From the NCBI GenBank assembly GCA_017508465.1, contig JAFVYW010000153.1:1-41188 (forward strand): a stretch of DNA of 41,188 nucleotides, read 5' to 3'. The notes below the pieces were generated by a model. That model was not told the DNA's origin. It ran no database searches and saw nothing but the letters and a program-made list of their open reading frames with translations. Below are positions 16,563-24,387 of the stretch, in pieces. Each line of letters opens with the position of its first letter. Positions within the stretch are counted from its first letter, which is position 1. The translations under genes and the position numbers were made by a program. This stretch comes from Clostridia bacterium (GTDB lineage: Bacteria; Bacillota; Clostridia; Oscillospirales; CAG-272).

Positions 16563-17144
16563 TCACATTCTTCGTATAAAATCTTCGACAATATTCCGTT
16601 TGGAGCGGGGAACTGCGCTGATGTGCCTGACGAGATACAGGACGCAGGACACCGCGAGCGCAAGAAGGGATAAAACAGTGGTCGTCACACTTAAGGATTT
16701 GGGAAGGTCTGTAAAAAGCAGGTGTAAAAACAGGGTACAGAACAAAACACATCCAGTGATTTTTCCGTGGATTTTTGCCCCCTCCACGCGCGAGGTGTAG
16801 TGTATGGCAATCAGACTTGCGATGCCACATGCTGTTTCCTTGACGGCGAGAGCAATCAGGAGGATTTTCAAAATCGGGTAATAGGAAATCAGACCGAGCA
16901 ATAACAGAAAATCAGTCATTTTGTCAGCGATAGGGTCGAGCGCCTTCCCGAGACTGCTGATCTCACCAAGATGCCGCGCGAGAAAACCATCGGCAAGGTC
17001 GCTTGCCCCCGATAAGAGAAAGACTAAAATCGCAAGAGAGTGCATTCCCTCAATGAGCGCGAGATAGAGAATTGGTGCGAGAAGCATACGGTAGAGTGTC
17101 AGAATGTTCGGAAGGGTGAGAATCCCTCTTTCTTTTTCCATCAT
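16563..17144 (-). CDS. CDP-alcohol phosphatidyltransferase family protein (PgsA-like)
   Basis: The 193-residue membrane enzyme has about five helices. It carries the full family motif: Asp49, Asp52-Gly53, Ala56-Arg57, Gly66, Asp70 and Asp74 (DLADGFLAR followed by GKALDPIADK). It transfers a phosphatidyl group from CDP-diacylglycerol to an alcohol, most likely glycerol-3-phosphate given its likeness to PgsA, but phosphatidylinositol- or cardiolipin-type acceptors are not excluded. AAGGAG lies 6 bp before the first ATG. It is monocistronic, diverging from the Mrr-like gene. Confidence 0.9.
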   Translation of the reverse strand: MMEKERGILTLPNILTLYRMLLAPILYLALIEGMHSLAILVFLLSGASDLADGFLARHLGEISSLGKALDPIADKMTDFLLLLGLISYYPILKILLIALAVKETACGIASLIAIHYTSRVEGAKIHGKITGCVLFCTLFLHLLFTDLPKSLSVTTTVLSLLALAVSCVLYLVRHISAVPRSKRNIVEDFIRRM

Positions 17145-17222
17145 AGAGAACTCCTTTTTTGAAAGTTTGTCCTCTCGTCATCATTTCATTCAGGAAAAAG
17201 AGGGAAAAGTTTTGCCCTGAAC

Positions 17223-17251
17223 TTGACAAGTGTATGTGCATGTGTTAAAAT
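17223..17251 (+). promoter_or_regulatory. Sigma-A promoter of the Mrr-like gene
   Basis: TTGACA (17223-17228), a 17-bp spacer and TAAAAT (17246-17251), with TGt before the -10 box. Confidence 0.85.
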
Positions 17252-17285
17252 AAAGTATGATAAAATATTTCAGAGGGGAGAGCAT

Positions 17286-18272
17286 ATGAAAAACGCAAGA
17301 GCCAAAGCCAAAAGCGCTATCATAACTTTTTTGAAAACGGTAACCAGCGCGACAAGACGCGAGGTTCTTGACGGCGCACTCTTGTCATTTGGTCTGTCAA
17401 AAGAAGAGCTTGAAGGAAAAAATCAAGGTGGCCGATACGGTACAGCGCGCTCCTATCTTGGTGCGACGCTCTCTGAACTTGTCCGCGTGGGTGATGTCGG
17501 CAGAGGTGGCAGAGGCTATCTGTTAGGAAAAGAAGAAGCCGTTGTGATTCGCGAGGACGAAACCGAGCGCAAGCTCCGTGTCTCTTTGAAAAGTCGCGCC
17601 CTCACTAAAAATGAGCTTGTTCGTCATCTGGAAAATATCTTTGGCACAAGAGAGACGAGAACGCGTGAGGACGACAGACTTCTTTATACCATTACAGATA
17701 CCATTCTCTCGCGCCTTGTGGCAGAGGGTGAGGTGAAGATGGAAGGAAATCGTTATGTTCTTTGCCCGAAGCCTGTCTGTCAGAATTGTCCCAAGGAATT
17801 GGACGAATTCAAGCTTGCCTTCTTTGACCTCCTTGCTGCGCGTGGTGGTCCTGCGTTTGAGAGATATGTGGCAGGCTTGCTCGAAAAGTATTATCTCATG
17901 ACAGGCAAAGAGGTGCTTTTTTCCGAAACGCTCGGAGGCAGTGACGATGGCGGGATCGATGTCCGCATTGATGTTGTCGACTCATTTGGCTTTGTCGACC
18001 ACATATTAGCGCAAGTCAAGTGTCGCAGAAAAATGCATGTGACCGAAAAAGAGGTCCGCGAATTCTATGGCGCGCTTTGCGCAAGAGGCGGTAGCCGCGG
18101 TATGTATATCACAACCTCCACCTTCCATATCGGTGCGCAGAATTTTCTCGACTCTCTCGATAATGTAGTAGGTGTTGATGGCGAAAAGCTCTTTTCTATC
18201 GCGATGCAGACACTCTATGGCATTCGTAAAAGCAAAGCAGGGTATACCTTCGACACCACAGTATTTGACTAA
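17286..18272 (+). CDS. Mrr-like restriction endonuclease (type IV candidate)
   Basis: A 328-residue cytosolic protein. Residues 1-165 look like two winged-helix DNA-binding domains (12-82 and 98-160). Residues 185-320 form an Mrr_cat PD-(D/E)xK nuclease domain: FERYVAGLLEKYY (191-203), GGSDDGGIDV (217-226) with Asp225, and AQVK (242-245) with Gln243 and Lys245, then MYITTSTFHIGAQNF. The ATG at 17286 follows AGAGGGGAG; a longer frame overlaps the promoter and is rejected. Family members cut modified or foreign DNA. No methyltransferase gene is nearby, which suits a stand-alone modification-dependent enzyme. A CPKPVCQNC cluster (161-168) might bind a metal. Confidence 0.88.
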   Translation: MKNARAKAKSAIITFLKTVTSATRREVLDGALLSFGLSKEELEGKNQGGRYGTARSYLGATLSELVRVGDVGRGGRGYLLGKEEAVVIREDETERKLRVSLKSRALTKNELVRHLENIFGTRETRTREDDRLLYTITDTILSRLVAEGEVKMEGNRYVLCPKPVCQNCPKELDEFKLAFFDLLAARGGPAFERYVAGLLEKYYLMTGKEVLFSETLGGSDDGGIDVRIDVVDSFGFVDHILAQVKCRRKMHVTEKEVREFYGALCARGGSRGMYITTSTFHIGAQNFLDSLDNVVGVDGEKLFSIAMQTLYGIRKSKAGYTFDTTVFD

Positions 18273-18304
18273 AATGTAAGTAATTGTTTACAAGGAGATG
18301 TAAA

Positions 18305-19855
18305 ATGAGGATAAAAATTCTTGCAGGCGAACATTGGTGGGGCTTCAACAGCATTCATGCGCCAATGCAACCGTTTGATGAAAATACAAAATATCAAGGT
18401 CACCTTTTCCTCGATGGTGGTAACCAATCCGCGCCTCTTCTCGTTTCCGACAAGGGCAGATATGTTTATGCGGAAAATGCATATATTCTTCACATGGAAG
18501 ACGGCTTTCTTTCTTTAGAGGGTGGCGAGGAGCCCGTCCTTTTTGAAGGCGGTAAAAATCTTCGCGATGCCTACCTGGCACTCTCGCGGAATTTCTTTGA
18601 CCGTACAGGAGCAGTACCACCTCTGAAGTTTTTTGAGACGGCACAGTATAACACCTGGATGGAGTTTACCTACAATCCTACACAGGAGAGCGTTCTTGCC
18701 TACGCGAAAAGCATTGTAGAAAGTGGTTATACCCCCGGCATTCTTATCATCGACGAAGGCTGGCATACAAGATACGGACTTTGGGAATTTGACCTGGCGA
18801 AATTCCCAGACCCCAAGGGTATGATAGACGAATTGCATTCTATGGGATTCACCGTCATGCTTTGGGTAGTTCCTATCGTTACGGCAGACGGACGCGGCTA
18901 TCTTGGCATAGATGGTGGCGCCTCTTATCTGAAACCAAAATGGGAGGAAAATCCTTTGCTCAAAACGGATGAGGGCAAGGTCGCTCTCGTACGATGGTGG
19001 AATGGTTATAGCGCGATCCTGAACTTCTGTTTACCCTCGGCAAAGGAATACCTCGGCGAAAAATTACGCTTTCTGATGGAAGAATATGGCGTTGACGGCT
19101 TTAAGTTCGACGGTGGTAGCCTGGATATGTATCGTGCGGATAATGTTCAGAATGGTACACAGAGCAGATACTCGGCAATAGAACTCAACAAGGCATGGAA
19201 CGAATTTGGCGAACAATTTGCGTTTCATGAATATAAAGACACCTATGACAGAGGTGGTAAATCGGTCATTCAGCGTATCCGCGATCGCGCTCACCGTTGG
19301 GATGGGGATGGGCTTTGTAGCCTGATTCCTTTTGCTCTTGTTGAAGGACTGATGGGATACACCTTCCTTTGCCCCGATATGATTGGTGGCGGAGAGTGGT
19401 CCTATACGGAAATGGGCATTCCGTGGGACGAAGAGCTTGTTGTCAGAATGGCAGAATGCTCCGCACTCTTCCCGATGATGCAGTTTTCGCTTGCCCCCTG
19501 GCGCATTCTCTCTGACGAGAACGCGCGCCTCTGCCTGGATCAGGCAAGGCTTCACGATGCCTTCGCGCCTCGTATTATTGAGGAAGTGAAGAAGAGCGCA
19601 CAGACAGGCGAGCCTATCCTTCGCCCCTTGGAATACAATTTCCCTGGAGCAGGATATGAATGCACTACCGATATGTTTATGTTCGGCGAGGACATCCTTG
19701 TAGCTCCCGTTCTTGAACAGGGCGTAAACACCAGAACCCTCACTCTCCCCTGTGGCAAATGGCTCTACCGTGGCGAAACCGAGTATACGGGTGGTACGGA
19801 AGTCACCGTTCCTGCGCCCCTCGGCACTTTGCCATATTTTGAGAAAGTTCAATAA
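18305..19855 (+). CDS. Glycoside hydrolase family 31 alpha-glycosidase
   Basis: The 516-residue enzyme has no signal peptide, so it is probably cytosolic. It contains the GH31 barrel: GILIIDEGWHTRYG (145-158), VMLWVVP (184-190), DGFKFDGG (264-271) with nucleophile Asp269, and HRWDGDG (330-336) with Asp335 as likely acid/base. It closes with EPILRPLEYNF and DILVAPVLEQG. GH31 enzymes remove alpha-linked glucose, xylose, galactose or sulfoquinovose. This short form lacks the large C-terminal beta domains of typical alpha-glucosidases; the substrate is unclear. ATG 18305 is used because AAGGAG lies 7 bp upstream. It follows the Mrr-like gene by 32 bp but is unlikely to be functionally linked. Confidence 0.92.
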   Translation: MRIKILAGEHWWGFNSIHAPMQPFDENTKYQGHLFLDGGNQSAPLLVSDKGRYVYAENAYILHMEDGFLSLEGGEEPVLFEGGKNLRDAYLALSRNFFDRTGAVPPLKFFETAQYNTWMEFTYNPTQESVLAYAKSIVESGYTPGILIIDEGWHTRYGLWEFDLAKFPDPKGMIDELHSMGFTVMLWVVPIVTADGRGYLGIDGGASYLKPKWEENPLLKTDEGKVALVRWWNGYSAILNFCLPSAKEYLGEKLRFLMEEYGVDGFKFDGGSLDMYRADNVQNGTQSRYSAIELNKAWNEFGEQFAFHEYKDTYDRGGKSVIQRIRDRAHRWDGDGLCSLIPFALVEGLMGYTFLCPDMIGGGEWSYTEMGIPWDEELVVRMAECSALFPMMQFSLAPWRILSDENARLCLDQARLHDAFAPRIIEEVKKSAQTGEPILRPLEYNFPGAGYECTTDMFMFGEDILVAPVLEQGVNTRTLTLPCGKWLYRGETEYTGGTEVTVPAPLGTLPYFEKVQ

Positions 19856-19886
19856 TAAATGCAGTATTTCTGAACAATACTTTTCC

Positions 19887-20032
19887 TATCAAGGCGGAGC
19901 CTTGTATATCATCTGTTCTGAAAGAACAGTATATCATCCGCAACTTGTTGCGGTATATCATCAATGCGGAGCATTGTATATCATCTGTTCTAAAAGAACA
20001 GTATATCATCAGTCCAAAGGACTGTATGCATC
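19887..20032. repeat. Palindrome array A with GTATATCATC linkers
   Basis: Six short perfect palindromes are joined by a constant 10-bp linker. Palindromes: AAGGC/GCCTT (19891-19903), TGTTCT/AGAACA (19914-19928), CGCAAC/GTTGCG (19939-19952), AATGC/GCATT (19963-19975), TGTTCT/AGAACA again (19986-20000), AGTCC/GGACT (20011-20023). Linkers GTATATCATC are exact at 19904, 19929, 19953, 19976 and 20001; the sixth, at 20024, is the variant GTATGCATC. The period is 23-25 bp. Palindrome sequence varies but pairing is always kept. Confidence 0.93.
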
Positions 20033-20040
20033 CGCTGGGT

Positions 20041-20165
20041 TTTCGCCTACGGCGAATATACGCACACCCTGCGCCTGACAAGCGAGCTTGTCGATCTACG
20101 GGTGGCGTATGCGAACCAGTTCTCGCTTCGCTACGCTTGCGAGAAGCAGGTCCGAGACCGCTTCT
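20041..20165. repeat. Further hairpins next to array A
   Basis: Continuing from the array: TTCGC/GCGAA (20042-20056), a perfect GACAAGC/GCTTGTC stem (20077-20092) enclosed by ATACGC..ACCC / GGGTGGCGTAT (20058-20110), and TTCTCGC/GCGAGAA (20120-20145). No coding potential is evident. This looks like a folded RNA- or REP-like element. Confidence 0.65.
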
Positions 20166-20170
20166 CCGAC

Positions 20171-20208
20171 AAAAAAAGAGACCCGACTAAAGTCAGGTCT
20201 CTTTTTTT
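20171..20208 (-). terminator. Terminator of tRNA-Tyr
   Basis: AGAGACC...GGTCTCT with inner GACT/AGTC forms a long stem flanked by seven A and seven T residues, so it works on both strands. It directly abuts the encoded CCA end of the tRNA. Confidence 0.88.
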
Positions 20209-20292
20209 GGTGGGGGAAGCTGGATTCGGACCAGCGAAGTCAGTGACAACAGATTTACAGTCTGCCCCCTTTGGCCGCTCGGGAATTCCCCC
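20208..20292 (-). tRNA. tRNA-Tyr (GTA)
   Basis: An 85-base class II tRNA read on the minus strand, including encoded CCA. The acceptor stem is GGGGGAA/TTCCCCC with discriminator A. The D-loop contains GG. The anticodon stem is GCAGA/TCTGT with loop CTGTAAA (anticodon GTA), followed by a long variable arm. The T stem is GCTGG/CCAGC. The T loop reads TCCGAAT, so position 55 (window 20229) is C instead of the near-universal T. It has its own promoter and terminator, so it is probably expressed. Confidence 0.93.
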
Positions 20293-20310
20293 ATTCACAA
20301 GTGCCTATAT

Positions 20311-20339
20311 AGTATAGCATATATTTTTTGATTTGTCAA
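20311..20339 (-). promoter_or_regulatory. Promoter of tRNA-Tyr
   Basis: On the minus strand: TTGACA (20339-20334), a 17-bp spacer and TATACT (20316-20311), with TGc before the -10 box. Confidence 0.88.
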
Positions 20340-20411
20340 ATGTTTTTTTCAAAAATATATAAAAAATTTTAAAAAAACAAAAAAGAGGATATTATGCTCG
20401 CCTTTTTCACT

Positions 20412-20457
20412 AAAAAACAAGAGAAGCCCTGCACCCAAAGACGAGCGCAAGGCTTCT
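20412..20457 (-). terminator. Terminator of the GPH symporter gene
   Basis: On the minus strand, AGAAGCC pairs with GGCTTCT around an inner loop and is followed by CTTGTTTTTT. Confidence 0.8.
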
Positions 20458-20493
20458 GAATTGAACTCTGTGTGAGTTAATTGTGGTTTTGAA

Positions 20494-22344
20494 TTAGTCT
20501 TTTGTTTCTTCCGTAGGAACATCCTCTGCGGGAGCTTCTTCAACAGGAGCATCCTCTGCGGGAACTTCTTCAGCAGGAGCTTCTTCAGCAGGAGCATCCT
20601 CTGCGGGAACTTCTTCAGCAGGAGCTTCTTCAGCAGGAGCATCCTCTGCGGGAACTTCCTCTGCGGGAGCCTCCACAACTGCGTCTGCTTCAGGAGCAAT
20701 GCCAGCAACTAGAGCACGACGTGCTTCAAGGTCAGTCGTGATGGTTTCAAGGGTTTTCTTGTCTACATTATAAACAAAGGTGAGACCGATAAACATAAGG
20801 ATTGCACTGAACAGGTAGAGACCCGCAACAAGCCAGCACATATTCTTTGCGGTGGTGGGATCCTGACCGATTGTGCCAAGTTTTTCGTCGTAACCGAGCC
20901 ATCCCATAATGAGAATAACGGCCGCAGGACCGACACCTTGAGCGAGTTTTCTAAAGAAGGAGTGAATTGAGTAAACAACGCCTTCCTCACGTGTGCCGTA
21001 TTTCCATTCGTTGTAGTCGATAGCGTCACCCATCATAGCCCAGGATACGCAGGTGTAAACACCCATACCGACACCGAAGAACACAAGACCTACAATGTAA
21101 ACGATAAGACCGAGGTTTGCGTCGGGAATCATCGGGAAAACCATCATAATGAGAGCACCAAGAAGTGCGCCAGCGTTACCGACAACCGACGCTTCCTTCT
21201 TGCCCCATTTTTCAACAATCTTCTTGATGAAGGGAATGAAAATGAACATAGGAAGGAAACCGATAATCATAACTACGCCAGAAAGCGATGCCTTACCAAA
21301 GTAGGTAGCAAACATAATAGTGTTTGCGGTAGTCGCAGACTGCATTCCGAGGAACATACCCATAGCGGCGATGGTAGCGCCGACTGCAGGACGATTCGCT
21401 ATGAACTTACCGAAGGACTTGAAAATGTTGACCTTTTCTGTCTGCTCGTTTGTCTTTACTGTATTCTCATCTACACGGATGGTGATCTTTTTGATCATAA
21501 ACAGAAAGGCAATGAAGCCAAGCACACCCATAATCAATGCAGCGATAAATACACGCTCTCCAAGAAGAATTTCAACATCGCTACCAGTCGAGGGGTTAAG
21601 AACCTGATCACCGGGGGCATAAGGTTCACCTGTGAGGGGGTTTTTCATAAAGTCGTCAGCCTTGAAGCCGTCGGGAACGATAATCTTGTCGAGGAAACTC
21701 GTCGTACCATCGAACTTAACCTTTTGCCAGATAAGCATAGGAAGAATGATACCAGGAAGCATGTTGCCGAACATCGAGCCGATGGAACGCCAGGTAGAAA
21801 GTTCTGCCTGTTCACGCTTATCCTCGGTGACGAGGGGGAGCATCGAACCGTAAGGAACATTTGCGATGGTATAGCAAGCGTCCCAAATGACATAAGCGAG
21901 AACGAATACGGTCGACTTCAAAACAGAAGCGAACCATGCCTCACTCATACGGATAGATGTGGGCAAGGGAAGGAATACAAGTGCGCCAGCAACAAGCAGA
22001 CCGACAGCGCCAATCAGAATATAGGTTTTGAATTTACCCATCTTGTATTTGCGTTTGTCGTTGTCAATCATTGTGCCGAGCATGGGGTCGTTGATTGCGT
22101 CCCAAATTTGTGTGATAAGCACGAGAACAGAGAGAATCGTAGGGTTAAGCATCATGTAAACAAGCCAGAAGGTCTGTACCGTGCTTTTGAGTGCGAAACT
22201 CATGTTACAACCGAAGTCACCAGCGGCATAAGCGAGTTTATCTGCTATACCGAAAGGCTTGGTTTTGTCATTGGCGAACGAGGTAAAGAAACTTCTGACT
22301 TTACCAAAGAAACCGCCCTGACGGGTGTTTTGTGTGTTAGACAT
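20494..22344 (-). CDS. GPH-family (MelB-like) sugar:cation symporter with acidic repeat tail
   Basis: The 616-residue membrane protein has about 12 helices. KLAYAAGDFGCN (about 31-42) is the family start, and WDAINDPMLG holds the paired Asp residues that coordinate the cation in MelB. YTIANVPYGSMLPLVTED and the late-loop WKYGTREEGVVYSIHSFFRKL also match the family. A soluble insertion lies around residues 215-265. The last ~55 residues are Ala/Pro/Glu/Asp repeats (for example APAEEVPAED) that are not part of the transport fold. The substrate is a glycoside or uronide, not further definable. It stands alone with its own promoter. Confidence 0.93.
   Translation of the reverse strand: MSNTQNTRQGGFFGKVRSFFTSFANDKTKPFGIADKLAYAAGDFGCNMSFALKSTVQTFWLVYMMLNPTILSVLVLITQIWDAINDPMLGTMIDNDKRKYKMGKFKTYILIGAVGLLVAGALVFLPLPTSIRMSEAWFASVLKSTVFVLAYVIWDACYTIANVPYGSMLPLVTEDKREQAELSTWRSIGSMFGNMLPGIILPMLIWQKVKFDGTTSFLDKIIVPDGFKADDFMKNPLTGEPYAPGDQVLNPSTGSDVEILLGERVFIAALIMGVLGFIAFLFMIKKITIRVDENTVKTNEQTEKVNIFKSFGKFIANRPAVGATIAAMGMFLGMQSATTANTIMFATYFGKASLSGVVMIIGFLPMFIFIPFIKKIVEKWGKKEASVVGNAGALLGALIMMVFPMIPDANLGLIVYIVGLVFFGVGMGVYTCVSWAMMGDAIDYNEWKYGTREEGVVYSIHSFFRKLAQGVGPAAVILIMGWLGYDEKLGTIGQDPTTAKNMCWLVAGLYLFSAILMFIGLTFVYNVDKKTLETITTDLEARRALVAGIAPEADAVVEAPAEEVPAEDAPAEEAPAEEVPAEDAPAEEAPAEEVPAEDAPVEEAPAEDVPTEETKD
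20519..20670. repeat. 45-bp tandem repeat in the symporter tail
   Basis: The unit beginning GCATCCTCTGCGGGAAC starts at 20549, 20594 and 20639, with a degenerate copy before it. It encodes 15-residue steps of Ala/Pro/Glu/Asp. Copy number could vary by slippage without breaking the frame. Confidence 0.85.
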
Positions 22345-22378
22345 AAGGATTTCCTTTCAAAATATTTAATCCGTCAAT

Positions 22379-22407
22379 ATCATATCATATTTGTTTGTTT
22401 TTGTCAA
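22379..22407 (-). promoter_or_regulatory. Promoter of the GPH symporter gene
   Basis: On the minus strand: TTGACA (22407-22402), a 17-bp A/C-rich spacer and TATGAT (22384-22379), with TGa before the -10 box. GAAAGGAAATC follows as ribosome site. Confidence 0.82.
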
Positions 22408-22480
22408 CCTGAAAAAAGCAAACAGTACACAATTGGTGAAAATTAACAAAAATGGGATAGTTTTATCAGCATAACTGCCA

Positions 22481-22521
22481 ACAAAAAAGGTCTGTAACCA
22501 TGCAAAGTTTCAGACCTTTGA
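22481..22521 (-). terminator. Terminator of the MBL hydrolase gene
   Basis: On the minus strand, AAAGGTCTGAAAC pairs with GTTACAGACCTTT and is followed by TTTTT. It starts a few bases after the TAG stop at 22527. Confidence 0.9.
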
Positions 22522-22526
22522 AAAAA

Positions 22527-23270
22527 CTATATCACAAAATTGTCGTTATCATTGACGATAAGGATTCTGTAAGGCAGTGTGCCCTTCAGCGCTTCGATCT
22601 TCGGGAATTTGGTGTCACACTTATTGACATGCCAGAACACGAGATTGTCGCATTGAATCTTGTCAAGGAACGGCATCTGTTCAATATCGAAATGCGCAAG
22701 CTCGGTGATTACCATGTCGAAATGCTTCTCGAAGCATACCTTCGGGAAATCGTCGTGACGAAGTCCGTGCGACATATCGCCTGTAATCAGGAGACGTTTT
22801 CCTTCTGCCTCAATCATAAAACTATATGTGGGGTGGTTGTACTGGAGAAGATGTTTTGTCGGAATGGCACTGACACGGATAGTACCATCGTCATAATTCA
22901 GAGTCTCGTCAAAAACAATAGCATGAAGTCGCTCTTCATCCAAAGGTGTATCACTTGTGCCGGCGTGGTAAGCAAGCAAACCGTCCCAGAATCTGCGTTC
23001 TGGTATATAAAAGTTTACATTTGTTTCTCTGAAATACCAGGAACAAAGGTTCGCGAGCGAGAAAAGGCAACCTGTGTGGTCGCTATGTACATGGGTGATA
23101 AAGACCGCCTTTAAATCGTTCATACTATGGCCGCTCGCAAGAATGCCTTCCACCACGGGCGCGCCACAGTCGAAGATATAAACATTTTCACCGACCTCGA
23201 GCATCGCGCACGAACAATGTCTGTCAGGCGCAGGAACACCATGACTTGTTCCTAAAAAGGTAAGTTTCAT
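22527..23270 (-). CDS. MBL-fold metallo-hydrolase
   Basis: The 247-residue cytosolic protein has the metallo-beta-lactamase fold signature: GTSHGVPAPDR near the N terminus, HVHSDHTG with His60, His62, Asp64 and His65, LLITGDMSHG with the bridging Asp (about residue 160), and VFWHVNKCD near the end. The first loop and spacing resemble RNase Z / PhnP-like phosphodiesterases, but no exact substrate can be named. It is the only gene here that ends in TAG; the terminator follows at once, so TAG acts as stop. It starts after GGAGG and has its own promoter. Confidence 0.9.
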   Translation of the reverse strand: MKLTFLGTSHGVPAPDRHCSCAMLEVGENVYIFDCGAPVVEGILASGHSMNDLKAVFITHVHSDHTGCLFSLANLCSWYFRETNVNFYIPERRFWDGLLAYHAGTSDTPLDEERLHAIVFDETLNYDDGTIRVSAIPTKHLLQYNHPTYSFMIEAEGKRLLITGDMSHGLRHDDFPKVCFEKHFDMVITELAHFDIEQMPFLDKIQCDNLVFWHVNKCDTKFPKIEALKGTLPYRILIVNDNDNFVI

Positions 23271-23293
23271 ATCTGCCTCCGGTTTTTTTCTTT

Positions 23294-23321
23294 AGTATAG
23301 CACAATCGTGGAAAAATGCAA
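23294..23321 (-). promoter_or_regulatory. Promoter of the MBL hydrolase gene
   Basis: On the minus strand: TTGCAT (23321-23316), a 16-bp spacer and TATACT (23299-23294), with TGc before the -10 box. Confidence 0.75.
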
Positions 23322-23349
23322 GGGCTTTTCACAAAAAAATTCTTTTCTC

Positions 23350-23378
23350 TTGCCATTTTATCAGAAATATGTTATACT
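23350..23378 (+). promoter_or_regulatory. Promoter of the SASA-type esterase gene
   Basis: TTGCCA (23350-23355), a 17-bp spacer and TATACT (23373-23378), with TGt before the -10 box. Bases 23362-23376 are identical to 222-236 in the mgsA promoter. Confidence 0.82.
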
Positions 23379-23405
23379 ATTGGCATCAAATCAAACGAGG
23401 TGCTT

Positions 23406-24371
23406 ATGAAAAAACTTGCTCGTCTCCTTGTCATCTTCCTCTTCCTGTCCTCCTGTGGCTTTCCCGAGATTGCCCCCGGACCGCTTGACGGCGAGGAGTT
23501 TGACTATGACTATTATGCCATCAACATGAATACCGACTTCCCGATGAAAGACACCTTGCCACCTGGAGAAGGGAAAACAGCGCGCGTCATTTTTCTCATA
23601 GGACAATCGAACGCGACAGGATGCTCCCTGACATCTTATCTGAAACAATCGGTCGGCGAGGAAAAATATGCCGAGTTCGAGAGGGGATATGACAATGTGA
23701 AAATTCACTTTTTCCTCGATAATGGAAAATATAACTCTGACGGCGAGTTCCTTCCCGTCACTCTCAACCAAGGTGCAGGGGAAGGCTGCTTCGGCCCTGA
23801 ACTTGGCATGGCAGAGGTTCTTTCCGGCGCATTTCCCGACGAAACCGTCTTTCTCCTGAAGTTCACGATGTCGGGCTATTCACTCAATCACCATTGGCTT
23901 TACGGTTACGAACGCGCATCGATTTACAACGCCTTTCGCGCTTATGCAACTACCGCGCTCTCCTTCCTCGCGGAAAATGGCTACACGCCCTCGGTCGATG
24001 CCGTCTGCTGGATGCAGGGCGAGTCTGACACCACCGAGTATAAGGCATCACGCTACCTCGAAAACACCAAGCGTTTTGTCTCCTACCTGCGTGAGGATCT
24101 CGCCGCTTATGCAAACCCCAGAGGGATTTACTTTATCGATGCCGGCATTTCCTCCAGCCCCTATTGCGAGCCCGCCTACCCTGAAATCAACGAGGCGAAA
24201 AAAACCTTTTCCACCCTTTCACCTCTCAATGTTTATTTCCCGACCATCGAAAAGGGACTGACTACCCTGTACGAACCTGTCGGAGCGCCTGACCTCGGTC
24301 ACTATGATGCATGGTGTGAGCTTGAACTTGGACGCCTTTTCGGTCAGGAAATTGTAAAAATATACACTTAA
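23406..24371 (+). CDS. SGNH esterase lipoprotein (sialate O-acetylesterase-like)
   Basis: The 321-residue surface lipoprotein has signal peptide MKKLARLLVIFLFLSSC with the lipobox cysteine at residue 17. The SASA/CE6-type fold follows: VIFLIGQSNATG with nucleophile Ser (about 65), GQGAGEGCFGPELGMA-like block II, VCWMQGESDT block III, and GHYDAW near the C terminus with the catalytic His. Such enzymes remove O-acetyl groups from sialic acids or xylan. The ATG at 23406 follows GAGGTG; the upstream in-frame Met lies before the promoter and is rejected. It converges on the giant secreted hydrolase gene. Confidence 0.88.
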   Translation: MKKLARLLVIFLFLSSCGFPEIAPGPLDGEEFDYDYYAINMNTDFPMKDTLPPGEGKTARVIFLIGQSNATGCSLTSYLKQSVGEEKYAEFERGYDNVKIHFFLDNGKYNSDGEFLPVTLNQGAGEGCFGPELGMAEVLSGAFPDETVFLLKFTMSGYSLNHHWLYGYERASIYNAFRAYATTALSFLAENGYTPSVDAVCWMQGESDTTEYKASRYLENTKRFVSYLREDLAAYANPRGIYFIDAGISSSPYCEPAYPEINEAKKTFSTLSPLNVYFPTIEKGLTTLYEPVGAPDLGHYDAWCELELGRLFGQEIVKIYT

Positions 24372-24387
24372 GTTTACATAATATATG

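Noticed and set aside
17286-19855. Functional operon of Mrr-like nuclease and GH31
   Set aside because: They are close and co-oriented, so cotranscription is possible, but nothing ties a nuclease to a glycosidase; I make no joint functional claim.
19887-20032. Possible CRISPR array
   Set aside because: The constant part is only 10 bp, the inserts are perfect palindromes of 13-15 bp, one insert occurs twice, and no cas genes are present.
19803-20190. Small open frames over the palindrome array
   Set aside because: They arise on both strands from the repeat and lack ribosome sites; the products simply echo the linker (DDIQ, MIYCS).
22527-22529. TAG at the end of the MBL gene as evidence for TAG reassignment
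   Set aside because: The terminator stem starts right after it and extension would read through that terminator, so TAG is a real stop here. This weighs against genome-wide recoding.
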